64,000 nt of DNA. Origin: Simkaniaceae bacterium (GTDB lineage: Bacteria; Chlamydiota; Chlamydiia; Chlamydiales; Simkaniaceae). Each line of letters opens with the position of its first letter. The first letter of the stretch is position 1. The DNA is taken from the NCBI GenBank assembly GCA_018399055.1, contig CP073762.1, forward strand, positions 1,488,001-1,552,000, written 5' to 3'. The position numbers were made by a program, and so were the translations under genes. Shown piece after piece: positions 54,487 to 63,748 of the stretch. The notes beneath the pieces were generated by a model. The model was not told the origin of the DNA and did not search any database. It saw only the letters and a program-made list of their open reading frames with translations.

Positions 54487-57255
54487 ATGGATGAAGAACT
54501 TCCGAAGGCGTATAGCCCCGATTTAGTTGAAGAGAAGTGGTACTACTTTTGGGAAAGAAAAGGGTTCTTTCATGTTGACCCCCTTTCCGATAAGGAGCCC
54601 TACTCTATTGTGATGCCTCCCCCTAACGTGACGGGAGTGCTCCACATGGGACATGCCCTTATTAATTCGCTTCAAGACGTGATGATTCGTTGGAAAAGGA
54701 TGCTTGGATATGAGTCTTTCTGGGTCCCAGGCCTCGATCATGCAGGAATTGCGACACAGACAGTTGTCGAAAAAGACCTCATTGCCAAAACAGGGAAAAG
54801 ACGCTCTGACTTCGATCGCGAGGAATTTTTAGGACACGTCTGGAAGTGGAAAGAAAAGTCAGAAGGGCGGATCATTGACCAGTTAAAAAAGCTGGGATGC
54901 TCGTGCGATTGGATGCGCAAGCGATTCACCATGGACAAGGATGCTAATCTTGCAGTCCGCACCCTCTTTAAGAAAATGTTTGACGAAGGGCTAATCTATC
55001 GGGGAGACTACCTGGTAAATTGGGATCCTGCGACCGAGACGGCTCTTGCTGATGATGAAGTTGAATACGAAGAGAAAGAGACCAAGCTTTGGTATTTCCG
55101 CTATCCCCTAGAGGATGGCAGTGGAGAGCTAACAATTGCCACCACGCGCCCCGAAACAATGCTAGGAGACGTTGCTGTTGCCGTCTCTCCGAAAGACAAA
55201 CGTTATCAAGCACTTGTTGGAAGAAATGTGATCCTACCAATTGTGGGTCGGAAACTTCCTATTGTTGCTGACAACTACGTCGATGCAGAGTTTGGAACTG
55301 GAGTGGTTAAAATTACCCCTGCACATGATCCCAATGACTGGGAACTGGGGAAGAGACACGACCTCCCTCTGATTAACATTTTGAATCCTAATGGAACCCT
55401 CAATGAAAATGGACTAGAGTACGAGGGGCTCTCAATGGAAGAAGCCCGTCGCCATGTCGTCAAACGGATGGAAGAGCTCGGTCACCTAGATAAAATCGTT
55501 CCCTATACCCATAGAGTGGGTGTCTCTTACCGTTCAAAGGCAATCATTGAGCCATTCCTATCAAAACAGTGGTTCATCAAGATGGAGCCCTTTAAGGAAA
55601 AGCTGATCGATGCTGTAAAATCTGGAAAAGTCAAAATTATCCCCAAAAACTGGGAAAACACATACTTCCATTGGATCAACAACCTTCGAGACTGGTGTAT
55701 TTCAAGACAACTTTGGTGGGGCCACCGCATTCCTATCTGGTATCACGAATCCGGAGAAATCCTTTGCTATGAGGGAGAAGGCAAACCTCCCGAAGTTGAA
55801 AAGAATCCTAAAGGATGGACCCAAGATCCCGACGTATTAGATACATGGTTTTCGTCCTCCCTTTGGCCATTTAGCTCTCTTGGCTGGCCTCACAAGACAA
55901 ATGAGCTGAAAAAGTTTTACCCCAATACAACACTGATTACGGGTCACGACATTCTTTTTTTCTGGGTGGCTCGGATGATCATGATGGGAGAATACATCAC
56001 TGGAGAGGTTCCTTTTGCTGAGACCTCCCTACAAGGACTCATCTTTGGAAAATCTTTCTGGAAAGAAAATAAAAATGGCGGGATCACCTACCTCTCAGAA
56101 AAAGAGGCTGAAACGGAAAAGGATGTCCTTTCTAAGTGGGAGAAGATGTCAAAATCGAAGGGTAACGTGATCGATCCCATTGAGATCATTAACACCTATG
56201 GAGCAGATGCGATGCGAATGGCTCTTGCTGCAAGTGCCACCCACTCCCCACAAATAGATCTCGATCGCCGCCGCTTTGAAGAGTTCAAGAATTTTACGAA
56301 TAAAGTGTGGAATGGCTCCCGCTTTGTCCTCATGAATCTAAAGCTTTCTCCTGAAGATTTTGAGAAAGGGTTAGGTCCCCTGACTTTGGATGATGAATGG
56401 ATCCTTTCCGTTCTGAATCGCACTATTGAAGAGATGAACACCCACCTCGAAGGATACCACTTCGATCGGGCAGCAATGCGCTCTTATACCTTTTTCTGGG
56501 ATGAATTTTGTGCTTACTACGTGGAAATGGCCAAGCCAACTCTTTTTGGAAAAGGTGGAGACACCATCAACAAGCAGCGGGTATTAACCATTGTCTTGCT
56601 TGCCTCTATCCGTTTGATGCATCCCATTGCTCCCTTTATTACCGAGGAAATCTTTCAAAAATTAAAAGAACATTTTCCTCAGCTTAAAGAGTCAAAGGCC
56701 GATCCCTACACAGCAGAAGCCATTAAAGCCTTAAGGTCCCCAGCCTGCATCACCGCCCCCTATCCGAAAGTCATTGATAAAAAGGCTATTAATCCAGACA
56801 TTGAAAAGTCCTTTGCTTTTCTCAATGAAATTGTCTACGCCATCCGCAATATTCGGGCTGAAATGCAACTCCCCCCATCAGCGGCAACCGACGTCATCTT
56901 AGAAGGAAACACTCAAGATGTCGAGCCTCATGGCGCCATCATTTCTTCTTTAGTCCGTATCAACACTCTGTCCTTTAATCCAGAGGAAAAGCCTTTAGGA
57001 TTCACCTCTTCAGCGCTTGTCAAAGAGGTGAAAATTACCATTCCTCTTCCAAAAGAGCTTATTGAAAAAGAGAAAGAACGCCTTAAAAAAGAGCAAGAAA
57101 AGCTGAAAGGACAAATCTCTTCTCTTGAAAAGCAACTTAAAAATCCCAACTTTGTTGAAAGAGCCCCGTCAGAGCTTGTCGAAAAAACAAAAGCCTCTCT
57201 TAAAGAAACACAAGAGAAGTTGAGCGCTTCAGAGACTAAATACTCAGAACTTTGA
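54487..57255 (+). CDS. valS: Valyl-tRNA synthetase
   Basis: Class Ia synthetase, 922 aa from ATG 54487; an upstream TTG is not needed. HIGH motif is in PPPNVTGVLHMGHA. The editing domain contains TTRPETMLGDVAVAV and TPAHDPNDWELG. KMSKS is in EKMSKSKGNVIDP. A C-terminal coiled coil (KEKERLKKEQEKLKGQI) binds tRNA. It follows pknD, the same order as in Chlamydia. Its stop overlaps the 3' end of the convergent OGFr-like gene. Confidence 0.97.
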   Translation: MDEELPKAYSPDLVEEKWYYFWERKGFFHVDPLSDKEPYSIVMPPPNVTGVLHMGHALINSLQDVMIRWKRMLGYESFWVPGLDHAGIATQTVVEKDLIAKTGKRRSDFDREEFLGHVWKWKEKSEGRIIDQLKKLGCSCDWMRKRFTMDKDANLAVRTLFKKMFDEGLIYRGDYLVNWDPATETALADDEVEYEEKETKLWYFRYPLEDGSGELTIATTRPETMLGDVAVAVSPKDKRYQALVGRNVILPIVGRKLPIVADNYVDAEFGTGVVKITPAHDPNDWELGKRHDLPLINILNPNGTLNENGLEYEGLSMEEARRHVVKRMEELGHLDKIVPYTHRVGVSYRSKAIIEPFLSKQWFIKMEPFKEKLIDAVKSGKVKIIPKNWENTYFHWINNLRDWCISRQLWWGHRIPIWYHESGEILCYEGEGKPPEVEKNPKGWTQDPDVLDTWFSSSLWPFSSLGWPHKTNELKKFYPNTTLITGHDILFFWVARMIMMGEYITGEVPFAETSLQGLIFGKSFWKENKNGGITYLSEKEAETEKDVLSKWEKMSKSKGNVIDPIEIINTYGADAMRMALAASATHSPQIDLDRRRFEEFKNFTNKVWNGSRFVLMNLKLSPEDFEKGLGPLTLDDEWILSVLNRTIEEMNTHLEGYHFDRAAMRSYTFFWDEFCAYYVEMAKPTLFGKGGDTINKQRVLTIVLLASIRLMHPIAPFITEEIFQKLKEHFPQLKESKADPYTAEAIKALRSPACITAPYPKVIDKKAINPDIEKSFAFLNEIVYAIRNIRAEMQLPPSAATDVILEGNTQDVEPHGAIISSLVRINTLSFNPEEKPLGFTSSALVKEVKITIPLPKELIEKEKERLKKEQEKLKGQISSLEKQLKNPNFVERAPSELVEKTKASLKETQEKLSASETKYSEL

Positions 57256-57518
57256 TGCTGCTCTCCAGTGAGAATCAAGCATCAGTTTTGTTCCTTTCAA
57301 GAGCTGATTTTGAAGCAAGCGATCCTTCTTAAAGGCTGAAATGACTTCAGGCATAGCGAGCGGAGCCTCTGGGCAAACATGGGGAAAAGCCACTGAATAA
57401 AATTATGGTGAGCTTCAAGTTCTTCTTCAGAAAAAGTGAAAAATTGCTCAATGGTCATTCCATTTTCACTAGGAAATTTTCCCAAATAGAAATCAATAAA
57501 GCTCTTTGTTTTTGACAT
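57244..57518 (-). pseudogene. OGFr-domain protein, frameshifted
   Basis: The first 44 codons read IDFYLGKFPSENGMTIEQFF and EEELEAHHNFIQWLFP, which is the opioid-growth-factor-receptor conserved core (acidic LE, HH, IQWLFP). The expected continuation is in a shifted frame: CPEAPLAMPEVISAFKKDR, LLQNQLLKG and MLDSHWRAASKF then a stop at 57244-57246. One extra base in the run of four G (plus strand 57381-57384) would rejoin them into a 91-aa protein. It is either a recent mutation or a sequencing error. OGFr-like domains occur in scattered bacteria; function unknown. Confidence 0.75.
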
Positions 57519-58023
57519 ATATGCACGCAGTGCATCCTTTAAAGATCGTCACCTTTTCTTTCACGAGTCCATTCTTCTCTGCAACACGTATAGAAGGGGT
57601 ATTTTCTGGGTCGATAAGAGAGACAATACGATCACAGTCTAACTTATGAAAACCATACTCCATGCATGCCCGCGCAGCCTCTGTAGCGTATCCTTTTCCC
57701 CAATGATCTCGGACAAATAGGTAGCCCACCTCTACCTCATCTTTTCCTTCTACATCTTTTTGCTCAAGAAGACCACAAATTCCTACAAACTCTCCAGTTT
57801 CCTTCAGCTCACAAACAAAAAAACCTATTCTTTTTTCTCGGTAGAATGCTTCTGCCTTAGAAACCCACTGATTTGCTTCCTCAACCGTCTTTGTCCGCTC
57901 ATAAAAATGCATAGCAACAGGATCGGAAAAGATCCTCATTAATTCTTTCTGATCACCGTTGACGAGAGGGCGAAGGGTAAGTGAGCTAGTTATTAAGACG
58001 ACGTTGCTTCTTTTTGAGTACAC
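57493..58023 (-). CDS. GNAT-family acetyltransferase (RimJ/RimL-like)
   Basis: 176 aa starting at a GTG (complement of 58021-58023). The core is LRPLVNGDQKELMRIFSDP, EFVGICGLLEQKD, VEVGYLFVRDHWGKGYATEA (acetyl-CoA-binding loop) and DPENTPSIRVAEKNGLV. The family N-acetylates ribosomal proteins or small molecules; the substrate is unknown. It overlaps the AGCS gene upstream by 38 bp and the OGFr-like gene downstream by 26 bp, so all three share a transcript. Confidence 0.88.
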   Translation of the reverse strand: MYSKRSNVVLITSSLTLRPLVNGDQKELMRIFSDPVAMHFYERTKTVEEANQWVSKAEAFYREKRIGFFVCELKETGEFVGICGLLEQKDVEGKDEVEVGYLFVRDHWGKGYATEAARACMEYGFHKLDCDRIVSLIDPENTPSIRVAEKNGLVKEKVTIFKGCTACIYVKNKELY

Positions 58024-59386
58024 GTTCTTGCCTTTCTTTCTTTAGTAAGTGTTCAAAGAAGCGTGTTTCCTTAGCAATGACCCCAGCCAAAACAAAGAGA
58101 GCAATCAAGTTAGGAAATGCCATAAGACCATTCATCATATTTGCAAACCCCCAAATGAGCTTCAGACCAAGAACGGCGCCTGGAACAACAACCAAGGTAT
58201 AAATAACGCGGTATAGCTTCGTCACTCGATACCCAAAAAGATACTCAAGACATTTTTCCCCATAATATGCCCACCCAAGTATTGTGGAGTAAGCAAAAGG
58301 AATCAGAGCAATAGTGACGATAAGCCCCCCATAGGGGATAATACTATCAAAAGCTCGCAGAGCCATCGCAGAGCCATCAAGCATCTTTCCATCAGGACCT
58401 ATCTCGCCAAGAACACCTGAAACAGCAATAACAAGACCGGTAATCGTACAGACGATCCCCGTTGTGATAAAAACACTACACATCGAAACAAGCGCTTGTC
58501 TTCCGGGAGTATCTGTTTTTGCCGCCGCTGCGGCAATTGGAGAACTTCCCAGACCTGCTTCACTTGAGAAGACTCCACGGGAAATCCCCATTTGTATTGC
58601 CATCATGACTGTCGCACCAGCAAAACCTCCTACCGCTGCCTGACCTTGGAATGCCGATCGAAAAATTAGACCAAACGCTGAAGGAATCGCTTCAATCTTC
58701 AGAATAATAATGATGATCCCTCCAAGAATATAAAAGGCTGCCATCGCAGGAACTAGGATTCCTGCAACTTTCCCGATACTTTTAATTCCCCCAATCAACG
58801 CAGCCCCAACGAGAACCATAAGGCCAAGGCCTGACCAAATTGGGCTGAGATCAAACAGGTCTTGAAGGGCTAGCGAAACGGAGTTTGCCTGAACCATGTT
58901 CCCTGTTCCTATCGCTGTAATAGCGCCAAGAATGGCAAATACTGCTGCAAGCCACTTCCATTTCATCCCTTTCCGGATGTAATACATGGGTCCACCACAC
59001 ATTTCGCCCAACTCATCGGTCTCCCGATATTTAATCGCGAGAATTGCCTCTCCATATTTGGTAGCCATTCCAAAAAGAGCGGCTCCCCACATCCAGATGA
59101 GTGACCCCATTCCCCCAATTGCAATCGCTGTAGCAACACCTGTAATGCTACCAATACCAATAGTGGCCGCCAAAGCTGTCATCAGAGCTTGAAAATGACT
59201 GATATCACCTTCTGCATCATCATCCTGGCGACTAAACGCCAGCTTATGAGCATAGATGAGATAACGAAACTGAAGCGCCCGTGTACGAATTGTCAGGTAG
59301 ATCCCTACGAGAACTAAAAGAATTAGCAGAGGAGGACCCCAAATCCATCCATTGAGGATATCAATAATATGTTGCAGTTTTTCCAT
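57986..59386 (-). CDS. Sodium:alanine symporter, AGCS family
   Basis: 466 aa, about ten membrane segments. Signatures are TALAATIGIGSITGVATAIAIGG, MWGAALFGMATKYGEAILAIKYRE, GGPMYYIRKGMKWKW and GVFSSEAGLGSSPIAAAAAKTD, which are diagnostic of AlsT/DagA. It imports alanine or glycine with sodium; Chlamydia has related genes. The C-terminus is very basic. It lies 4 bp after the OpuAC-like gene. Confidence 0.94.
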   Translation of the reverse strand: MEKLQHIIDILNGWIWGPPLLILLVLVGIYLTIRTRALQFRYLIYAHKLAFSRQDDDAEGDISHFQALMTALAATIGIGSITGVATAIAIGGMGSLIWMWGAALFGMATKYGEAILAIKYRETDELGEMCGGPMYYIRKGMKWKWLAAVFAILGAITAIGTGNMVQANSVSLALQDLFDLSPIWSGLGLMVLVGAALIGGIKSIGKVAGILVPAMAAFYILGGIIIIILKIEAIPSAFGLIFRSAFQGQAAVGGFAGATVMMAIQMGISRGVFSSEAGLGSSPIAAAAAKTDTPGRQALVSMCSVFITTGIVCTITGLVIAVSGVLGEIGPDGKMLDGSAMALRAFDSIIPYGGLIVTIALIPFAYSTILGWAYYGEKCLEYLFGYRVTKLYRVIYTLVVVPGAVLGLKLIWGFANMMNGLMAFPNLIALFVLAGVIAKETRFFEHLLKKERQERVLKKKQRRLNN

Positions 59387-59390
59387 GGAA

Positions 59391-60281
59391 CTATTGGTAT
59401 TTTCTTAAAAAAGTCTTCGCCACATCGTACACAGTTGCTCCATTCTTTTCCACCTCATAGTTCATCTCCTGCATGGCTTCATTTGAAATTTTTCCTGCAA
59501 GGGTTCCAATAACAGCTTCAAGACCTTCGTACTTTTTGAGAATCTCTTTACGGACGATCGGCACCGCTTCGTAGGAAGGAAAAAGTTCAAGATTGTCCTC
59601 AAGAAGTTTCAAGCCACAGCAAAAACCATCAGTAGAATATCCGTTGATAAGATCGCATCCTTTTCTACTCAAAGATAAGTAAAGAAGGACATGGTCCATC
59701 ATTTTGAGATGATGAAATGGAATGCGATACTGATCTTTTAAGATCCTGAACTCTTCTCTTCCACAAAACTCCTGATCAAATCCCACTTTGAGCTCTCCTC
59801 CCTTTAAAGCTAAATCTGAGAGGGTAGAAATTCCATATTCTTTAGCCACTTCAACGTCCATCATCAAGGCATACTGATTCTGGAATCCCAAAGGAGAAAG
59901 AGTCGTAATATCCCACTTTGATAACCCTTTTTGAACCTCGTTATATATTTCCTTTCTAGATTTTTTCTTCGTCTCTTTTCCTAAAATTGCTGTCAGAGCG
60001 GTTCCTGTATATTCAACATACAAGTCTATTTGCTTTCCCCGTAGAGCTTGAAAAAGAATAAATGTACCATCTAATTGACACTTTCTCTTCACAGGAATTC
60101 CTAGATCTCTTTCGATGAGTTGGGCTAGAATCTCAGAGAGAATTTCTCCTTCATTTCCCTTTCCACCAATGGCAATTCCTCCCCTCATTTCTCTATTCAA
60201 CAATAGAGTCCCTATAGCAAAAAAAACAAGGAGCGCAACGCCTCCTAAAAGAAGCAAAAGTTTTCGACGAATGCTATCCAT
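59391..60281 (-). CDS. OpuAC-like glycine betaine/osmoprotectant binding protein
   Basis: 296 aa. An N-terminal membrane anchor (KLLLLLGGVALLVFFAIGTLLL) is followed by a periplasmic binding domain of the OpuBC/OpuCC/YehZ type. Seen are IAIGGKGNEGEILSEILAQL, GKQIDLYVEYTGTALTAILG, GCDLINGYSTDGF and a C-terminal QEMNYEVEKNG. No ATPase or permease gene is adjacent, so its ABC partner must be elsewhere. It is anchored by a helix rather than by a lipid, since no Cys lipobox is seen. Confidence 0.85.
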   Translation of the reverse strand: MDSIRRKLLLLLGGVALLVFFAIGTLLLNREMRGGIAIGGKGNEGEILSEILAQLIERDLGIPVKRKCQLDGTFILFQALRGKQIDLYVEYTGTALTAILGKETKKKSRKEIYNEVQKGLSKWDITTLSPLGFQNQYALMMDVEVAKEYGISTLSDLALKGGELKVGFDQEFCGREEFRILKDQYRIPFHHLKMMDHVLLYLSLSRKGCDLINGYSTDGFCCGLKLLEDNLELFPSYEAVPIVRKEILKKYEGLEAVIGTLAGKISNEAMQEMNYEVEKNGATVYDVAKTFLRKYQ

Positions 60282-60325
60282 AATATTTCTATTATGCTAG
60301 CCTTGAAGTTTATTAGGAAGGAATA

Positions 60326-60356
60326 ATGAACCCATCCCACCGTTATAAACAACACC
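60326..60356 (+). repeat. 31-bp repeated sequence, copy 2 (before DAHP synthase)
   Basis: Matches complement 46436-46466 at 28 of 31 positions. Part of it pairs with the sequence just before the gene start: 60334-60346 and 60374-60386 form a 13-bp inverted repeat with one mismatch (ATCCCACCGTTAT). The distal arm ends only 6 bases before the ATG at 60393. Confidence 0.6.
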
Positions 60357-60392
60357 TCAAGATTCTAATATTGATAACAGTGGGATAGCTTC

Positions 60393-61394
60393 ATGTCATT
60401 TTTAACGCCCCTTCCAACCCCTGAAAATATCCATTCAAATCTTCCTTTAGATACTGAAGGAAAAAAGACTGTTTCTGATTTCCGCCATACTGCAGAACAT
60501 ATCATTAGTGGGGAAGACGATCGCCTGATTATCATTGCAGGCCCTTGCTCGATACACGATGTCGATATCGCAATCGAATATGCCTCGCGATTTAAAGAGC
60601 TCTCAAATAAGGTAAACGAACGCATTTTTCTCATTATGCGGGTTTTCTTGGAAAAACCTCGGACACAATTCGGGTGGAAAGGATTTCTTTACGACCCTTT
60701 TCTTGATGGAAGTTATGAAATTGAAAAAGGACTCTTTGCTTCACGGGAACTTCTTTTAAAGCTCACTGAAATGGAGATCCCCATCGCTACGGAATTTCTC
60801 GATCCAGCCCTAACCCCCTACAATGAAGATTTGGTGACATGGGGAGTAATTGGTGCTAGAACCTCTACTTCTCAGATCCATCGCCAAATGGCATCTCACC
60901 TTCCCATGCCCATTGGCTTTAAAAATGAAACCAATGGCAATCTTGATAATGCAATATGTGGAGCCCTTGCAGCGCGCCACCCACAAGCCTCCATAGGGAT
61001 TAATGCTGAAGGGCAAATCTGTTCTCTAAAAACTTCGGGAAATCCTCATACTCACCTTGTCTTGAGAGGGTCCCAAAATGCCCCCAACTACGACCACTTA
61101 GCAATATCGGAAGCAATTCATAAACAACGCCTCTATGGTCTCAACTCTCGCCTTATGATCGATTGTGCCCATGGAAATTCTCAAAAGGACCCAAAAAAGC
61201 AACAACTTGCCTTTTGCTCAATATTGGAGCAAATCGGAGAAGGGAACCACCTCATTATGGGGATGATGCTCGAAAGTCATCTTCAAGGAGGCAACGCTCT
61301 TTCGATTACCGATCCCTGCCTTGACTGGAAAACAACAGAGGAACTCATCCTCTGGGCTTACCAGTCTCTCCCTACTCACTATCTTATTCGCTGA
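60393..61394 (+). CDS. DAHP synthase, AroF/G/H type
   Basis: First enzyme of the shikimate pathway, condensing PEP and erythrose 4-phosphate. It has 333 aa. Type I-alpha signatures are IIAGPCSIHDVDIAIEYA, RVFLEKPRTQFGWKGF, GARTSTSQIHRQMAS, PIGFKNETNGN, LVLRGSQNAPNY, LMIDCAHGNSQKDP and GMMLESHLQGGNA. It would feed chorismate to the men operon. Whether it is feedback-inhibited by Phe, Tyr or Trp cannot be told. A hairpin sits over its ribosome-binding region. Confidence 0.95.
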   Translation: MSFLTPLPTPENIHSNLPLDTEGKKTVSDFRHTAEHIISGEDDRLIIIAGPCSIHDVDIAIEYASRFKELSNKVNERIFLIMRVFLEKPRTQFGWKGFLYDPFLDGSYEIEKGLFASRELLLKLTEMEIPIATEFLDPALTPYNEDLVTWGVIGARTSTSQIHRQMASHLPMPIGFKNETNGNLDNAICGALAARHPQASIGINAEGQICSLKTSGNPHTHLVLRGSQNAPNYDHLAISEAIHKQRLYGLNSRLMIDCAHGNSQKDPKKQQLAFCSILEQIGEGNHLIMGMMLESHLQGGNALSITDPCLDWKTTEELILWAYQSLPTHYLIR

Positions 61395-61426
61395 CAAAAA
61401 AAACTCCTTTCGCTACAAGGACAATT

Positions 61427-62701
61427 ATGAGCAATAAAAATCGATTGATAGAGCATCCCCGTCCACTCTATGCGTGGACCGTATTCGTCCTAAGCATTCT
61501 TTTTAATGCATATTCAGTAACACTTAAATTTTCTCCATCGGTTAAAAATATTGTCGGTCAAGATATGGGGAAAGTCACTTCAACCGTCTATGCACTATCG
61601 GGATTTTATTACACCTTTGCACTATTCCAAATTCCTATTGGCATTCTGATTGACCGCTATGGATCGCGCCTGCTTCCTTCCATTGGAATTCTTCTTTGCG
61701 CCGTTGGAGCAATCGTAATGTCTCGAGCAGAAAGCAATTTTGAAATACTCATTTCACGAGGAATTATTGGGGTCGGAGCTACTTTTTCCTTTCTAAATGG
61801 ACTCAAAATTATCAATAACTGGTTTCAACCCAAGCGTTTTTCCTACCTGCTTGGATTGTTTATCGCCATCGGCTCGCCTGCTGTTCTTATATTTAAAGCA
61901 GGCTTCAATCAACTTGAAAAAACAGTGCAATGGCATGGCGCCATGATGACCTTCGGCCTAGCTGGACTCATTTTTGCCTGTATCTTTTTCTTTGTTGTTC
62001 AAGACGCTCCAGGTGCTAAGTTTTCTCTTCATGCCCACATTACCGATAAAAAGGAATTCTGGAAAAATATTCGCCACGTTTTTAATTCTTCTCATGTTTG
62101 GGTCATAGGAATTGCAGTAGGCCTCATGATTGGTCCTCTGATGGCATTTGAAAGTGTTTGGTCCATTCCCTTTATCAAAACTGCATATAAAACCACTACA
62201 TCATTTGCTGTTATGTTCAGCCTTCTCTTTGTTTTTGGCTATGCAGCAGGAGCTGTATTTTTTGGAAGGGTTTCAACCTCTCTAGGGAAAAGAAAAGTCT
62301 TTATCATCTGGGGAACCGCTATTTCCCTTTTGATGCTCATTATCATTCTTTATCCTCCCTATCTTGGGATTCAGATCACATCAATTTGCTTTTTCGTTCT
62401 AGGCTTTGCCGCTTCAAACATCAATATTGGCTACACAGTCGTCCATGAACACAATGTTCCTCAGGTAACAGCAACAGCAGTCGCTGTCGTGAACACCTTC
62501 TATGCACTCTTTGCTGCTATCAGCCAGTCTCTCATTGCGGTCTTTCTTGAATTAGGAACAAAGCTTCACGGCTCCTCTGAATATACTACATGGGATTTCC
62601 AAATCTCACTCATTCGTCTTCCCGTATATATTGCCATTGCGCTAATATTTTCTTTCTTCATCAAAGAAACTTTCTGCAAACAACGCCAAAGTTACGATTA
62701 G
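61427..62701 (+). CDS. Major facilitator superfamily transporter
   Basis: 424 aa, twelve predicted membrane segments. MFS signature loop 2-3 is GILIDRYGSRLLPSIGI and the second-half counterpart is FFGRVSTSLGKRKVF. N-terminal HPRPLYAWTVFVLSILFNAY resembles MFS carriers of intracellular bacteria such as Legionella and Coxiella. The substrate is unknown. It lies 32 bp after the DAHP synthase gene and is likely co-transcribed, which raises the possibility of an aromatic or related metabolite as cargo (weak inference). Confidence 0.9.
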   Translation: MSNKNRLIEHPRPLYAWTVFVLSILFNAYSVTLKFSPSVKNIVGQDMGKVTSTVYALSGFYYTFALFQIPIGILIDRYGSRLLPSIGILLCAVGAIVMSRAESNFEILISRGIIGVGATFSFLNGLKIINNWFQPKRFSYLLGLFIAIGSPAVLIFKAGFNQLEKTVQWHGAMMTFGLAGLIFACIFFFVVQDAPGAKFSLHAHITDKKEFWKNIRHVFNSSHVWVIGIAVGLMIGPLMAFESVWSIPFIKTAYKTTTSFAVMFSLLFVFGYAAGAVFFGRVSTSLGKRKVFIIWGTAISLLMLIIILYPPYLGIQITSICFFVLGFAASNINIGYTVVHEHNVPQVTATAVAVVNTFYALFAAISQSLIAVFLELGTKLHGSSEYTTWDFQISLIRLPVYIAIALIFSFFIKETFCKQRQSYD

Positions 62702-63126
62702 TCAATCACGATTAGATCCGTCCAGAGCTGCTGCTTCCACTGTTTGATGACGCTGTCATCTTTGTTGAGGATCTCAGCTTTGTAAGTCAGAAAGCCATCG
62801 GTTTCTTTGTAATCACTGCCAAGAACAGAATAGGTGACGACACCTCGACGGCGATCGATTGGATAACAGATTTTTTCTTCGGTATGGTTTTTATAGATAA
62901 CGCTCAGGACTAAAACGAGTTCTTCCTGAAGAGCCTCCTCGGGAAGGCGCCATTCTAAGATAAGCTCTTGCCCTTTCGGTGGGTTTTTCTGAAGAGGATC
63001 GGGACTTCCTACAAAGGTACTTGCAAGCTTCATCCGGTCCACAGCCTCACGCTTCACTGAAAGATAGTACTTCTCGCAGCTAAAGCAGAAGAGAAAAAGA
63101 AAAATCAAACATTGACTCAAGCGCAT
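62698..63126 (-). CDS. Predicted lipoprotein or secreted protein
   Basis: 142 aa from ATG 63126 (MRLSQCLIFLFLFCFSCEKYY). I prefer this start because it gives a clean signal peptide with a Cys at the expected lipobox place. The mature part is a small beta-rich domain: GQELILEWRLPEEAL, LVLVLSVIYKNH, VVTYSVLGSDYKETDGFLTY, KQQLWTDLIVI. It resembles an immunoglobulin-like fold in pattern only. It is convergent with the MFS gene (4-bp overlap) and divergent from the Nudix gene. Confidence 0.75.
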   Translation of the reverse strand: MRLSQCLIFLFLFCFSCEKYYLSVKREAVDRMKLASTFVGSPDPLQKNPPKGQELILEWRLPEEALQEELVLVLSVIYKNHTEEKICYPIDRRRGVVTYSVLGSDYKETDGFLTYKAEILNKDDSVIKQWKQQLWTDLIVID

Positions 63127-63149
63127 AACACTTGTAGAATTTATCTTAT

Positions 63150-63659
63150 ATGTCAAAAAGCTATCAAGAAGAAAGTGTCAATGGGATTGTCTTTTCGCCT
63201 GATCGGACAGAAATTCTCCTGATTAAACGAAGAGATGTTCCTGTCTGGGCCCTTCCAGGAGGAGGGATCGACGCTAATGAAACACCCGAACAGGCAGTCC
63301 TAAGAGAAATGGAAGAAGAAACGGGGTACACTGTTTCTCTTGTTAGAAAGATCGCTGAGTATACACCTCTCAACCGCTTAGCCCGCTTTACCCACTTCTT
63401 CGAGTGTCAAATCACTTCTGGATCTCCCATACTCACAGCCGAAACTCAAGGGGTTTCTTTTTTTCCCTTGGAAGAGATTCCTCCTCTCCCTCCCCCATAT
63501 CCTGATTGGATCTCCGATGCCTGCCAAAAGGATGCTCCGCTAGTCAAAAAAAGAATACATAGCGTCACCTACCTTAATCTATTGAAACACTTCTTCTTAC
63601 ACCCTATCCTTGTCTCACGCTTTATCCTGGCCCGCTTAGGACTTCACATCAACGATTAA
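63150..63659 (+). CDS. Nudix hydrolase
   Basis: 169 aa. The full Nudix box is present at about residues 37-59: GGGIDANETPEQAVLREMEE followed by ETG, preceded by VWALPG. The family hydrolyses nucleoside diphosphates linked to another group; the substrate is not predictable. The C-terminal about 50 residues form helices outside the Nudix core. It starts 23 bp from the divergent lipoprotein gene. Confidence 0.92.
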   Translation: MSKSYQEESVNGIVFSPDRTEILLIKRRDVPVWALPGGGIDANETPEQAVLREMEEETGYTVSLVRKIAEYTPLNRLARFTHFFECQITSGSPILTAETQGVSFFPLEEIPPLPPPYPDWISDACQKDAPLVKKRIHSVTYLNLLKHFFLHPILVSRFILARLGLHIND

Positions 63660-63748
63660 ATTATTTTTTTTGAACCGAGACAAATAATCTCTTCACTAGG
63701 TATACTCTTGCAAAATTAACCACCCAAATGGGGAAACAGGAGAAAAAA

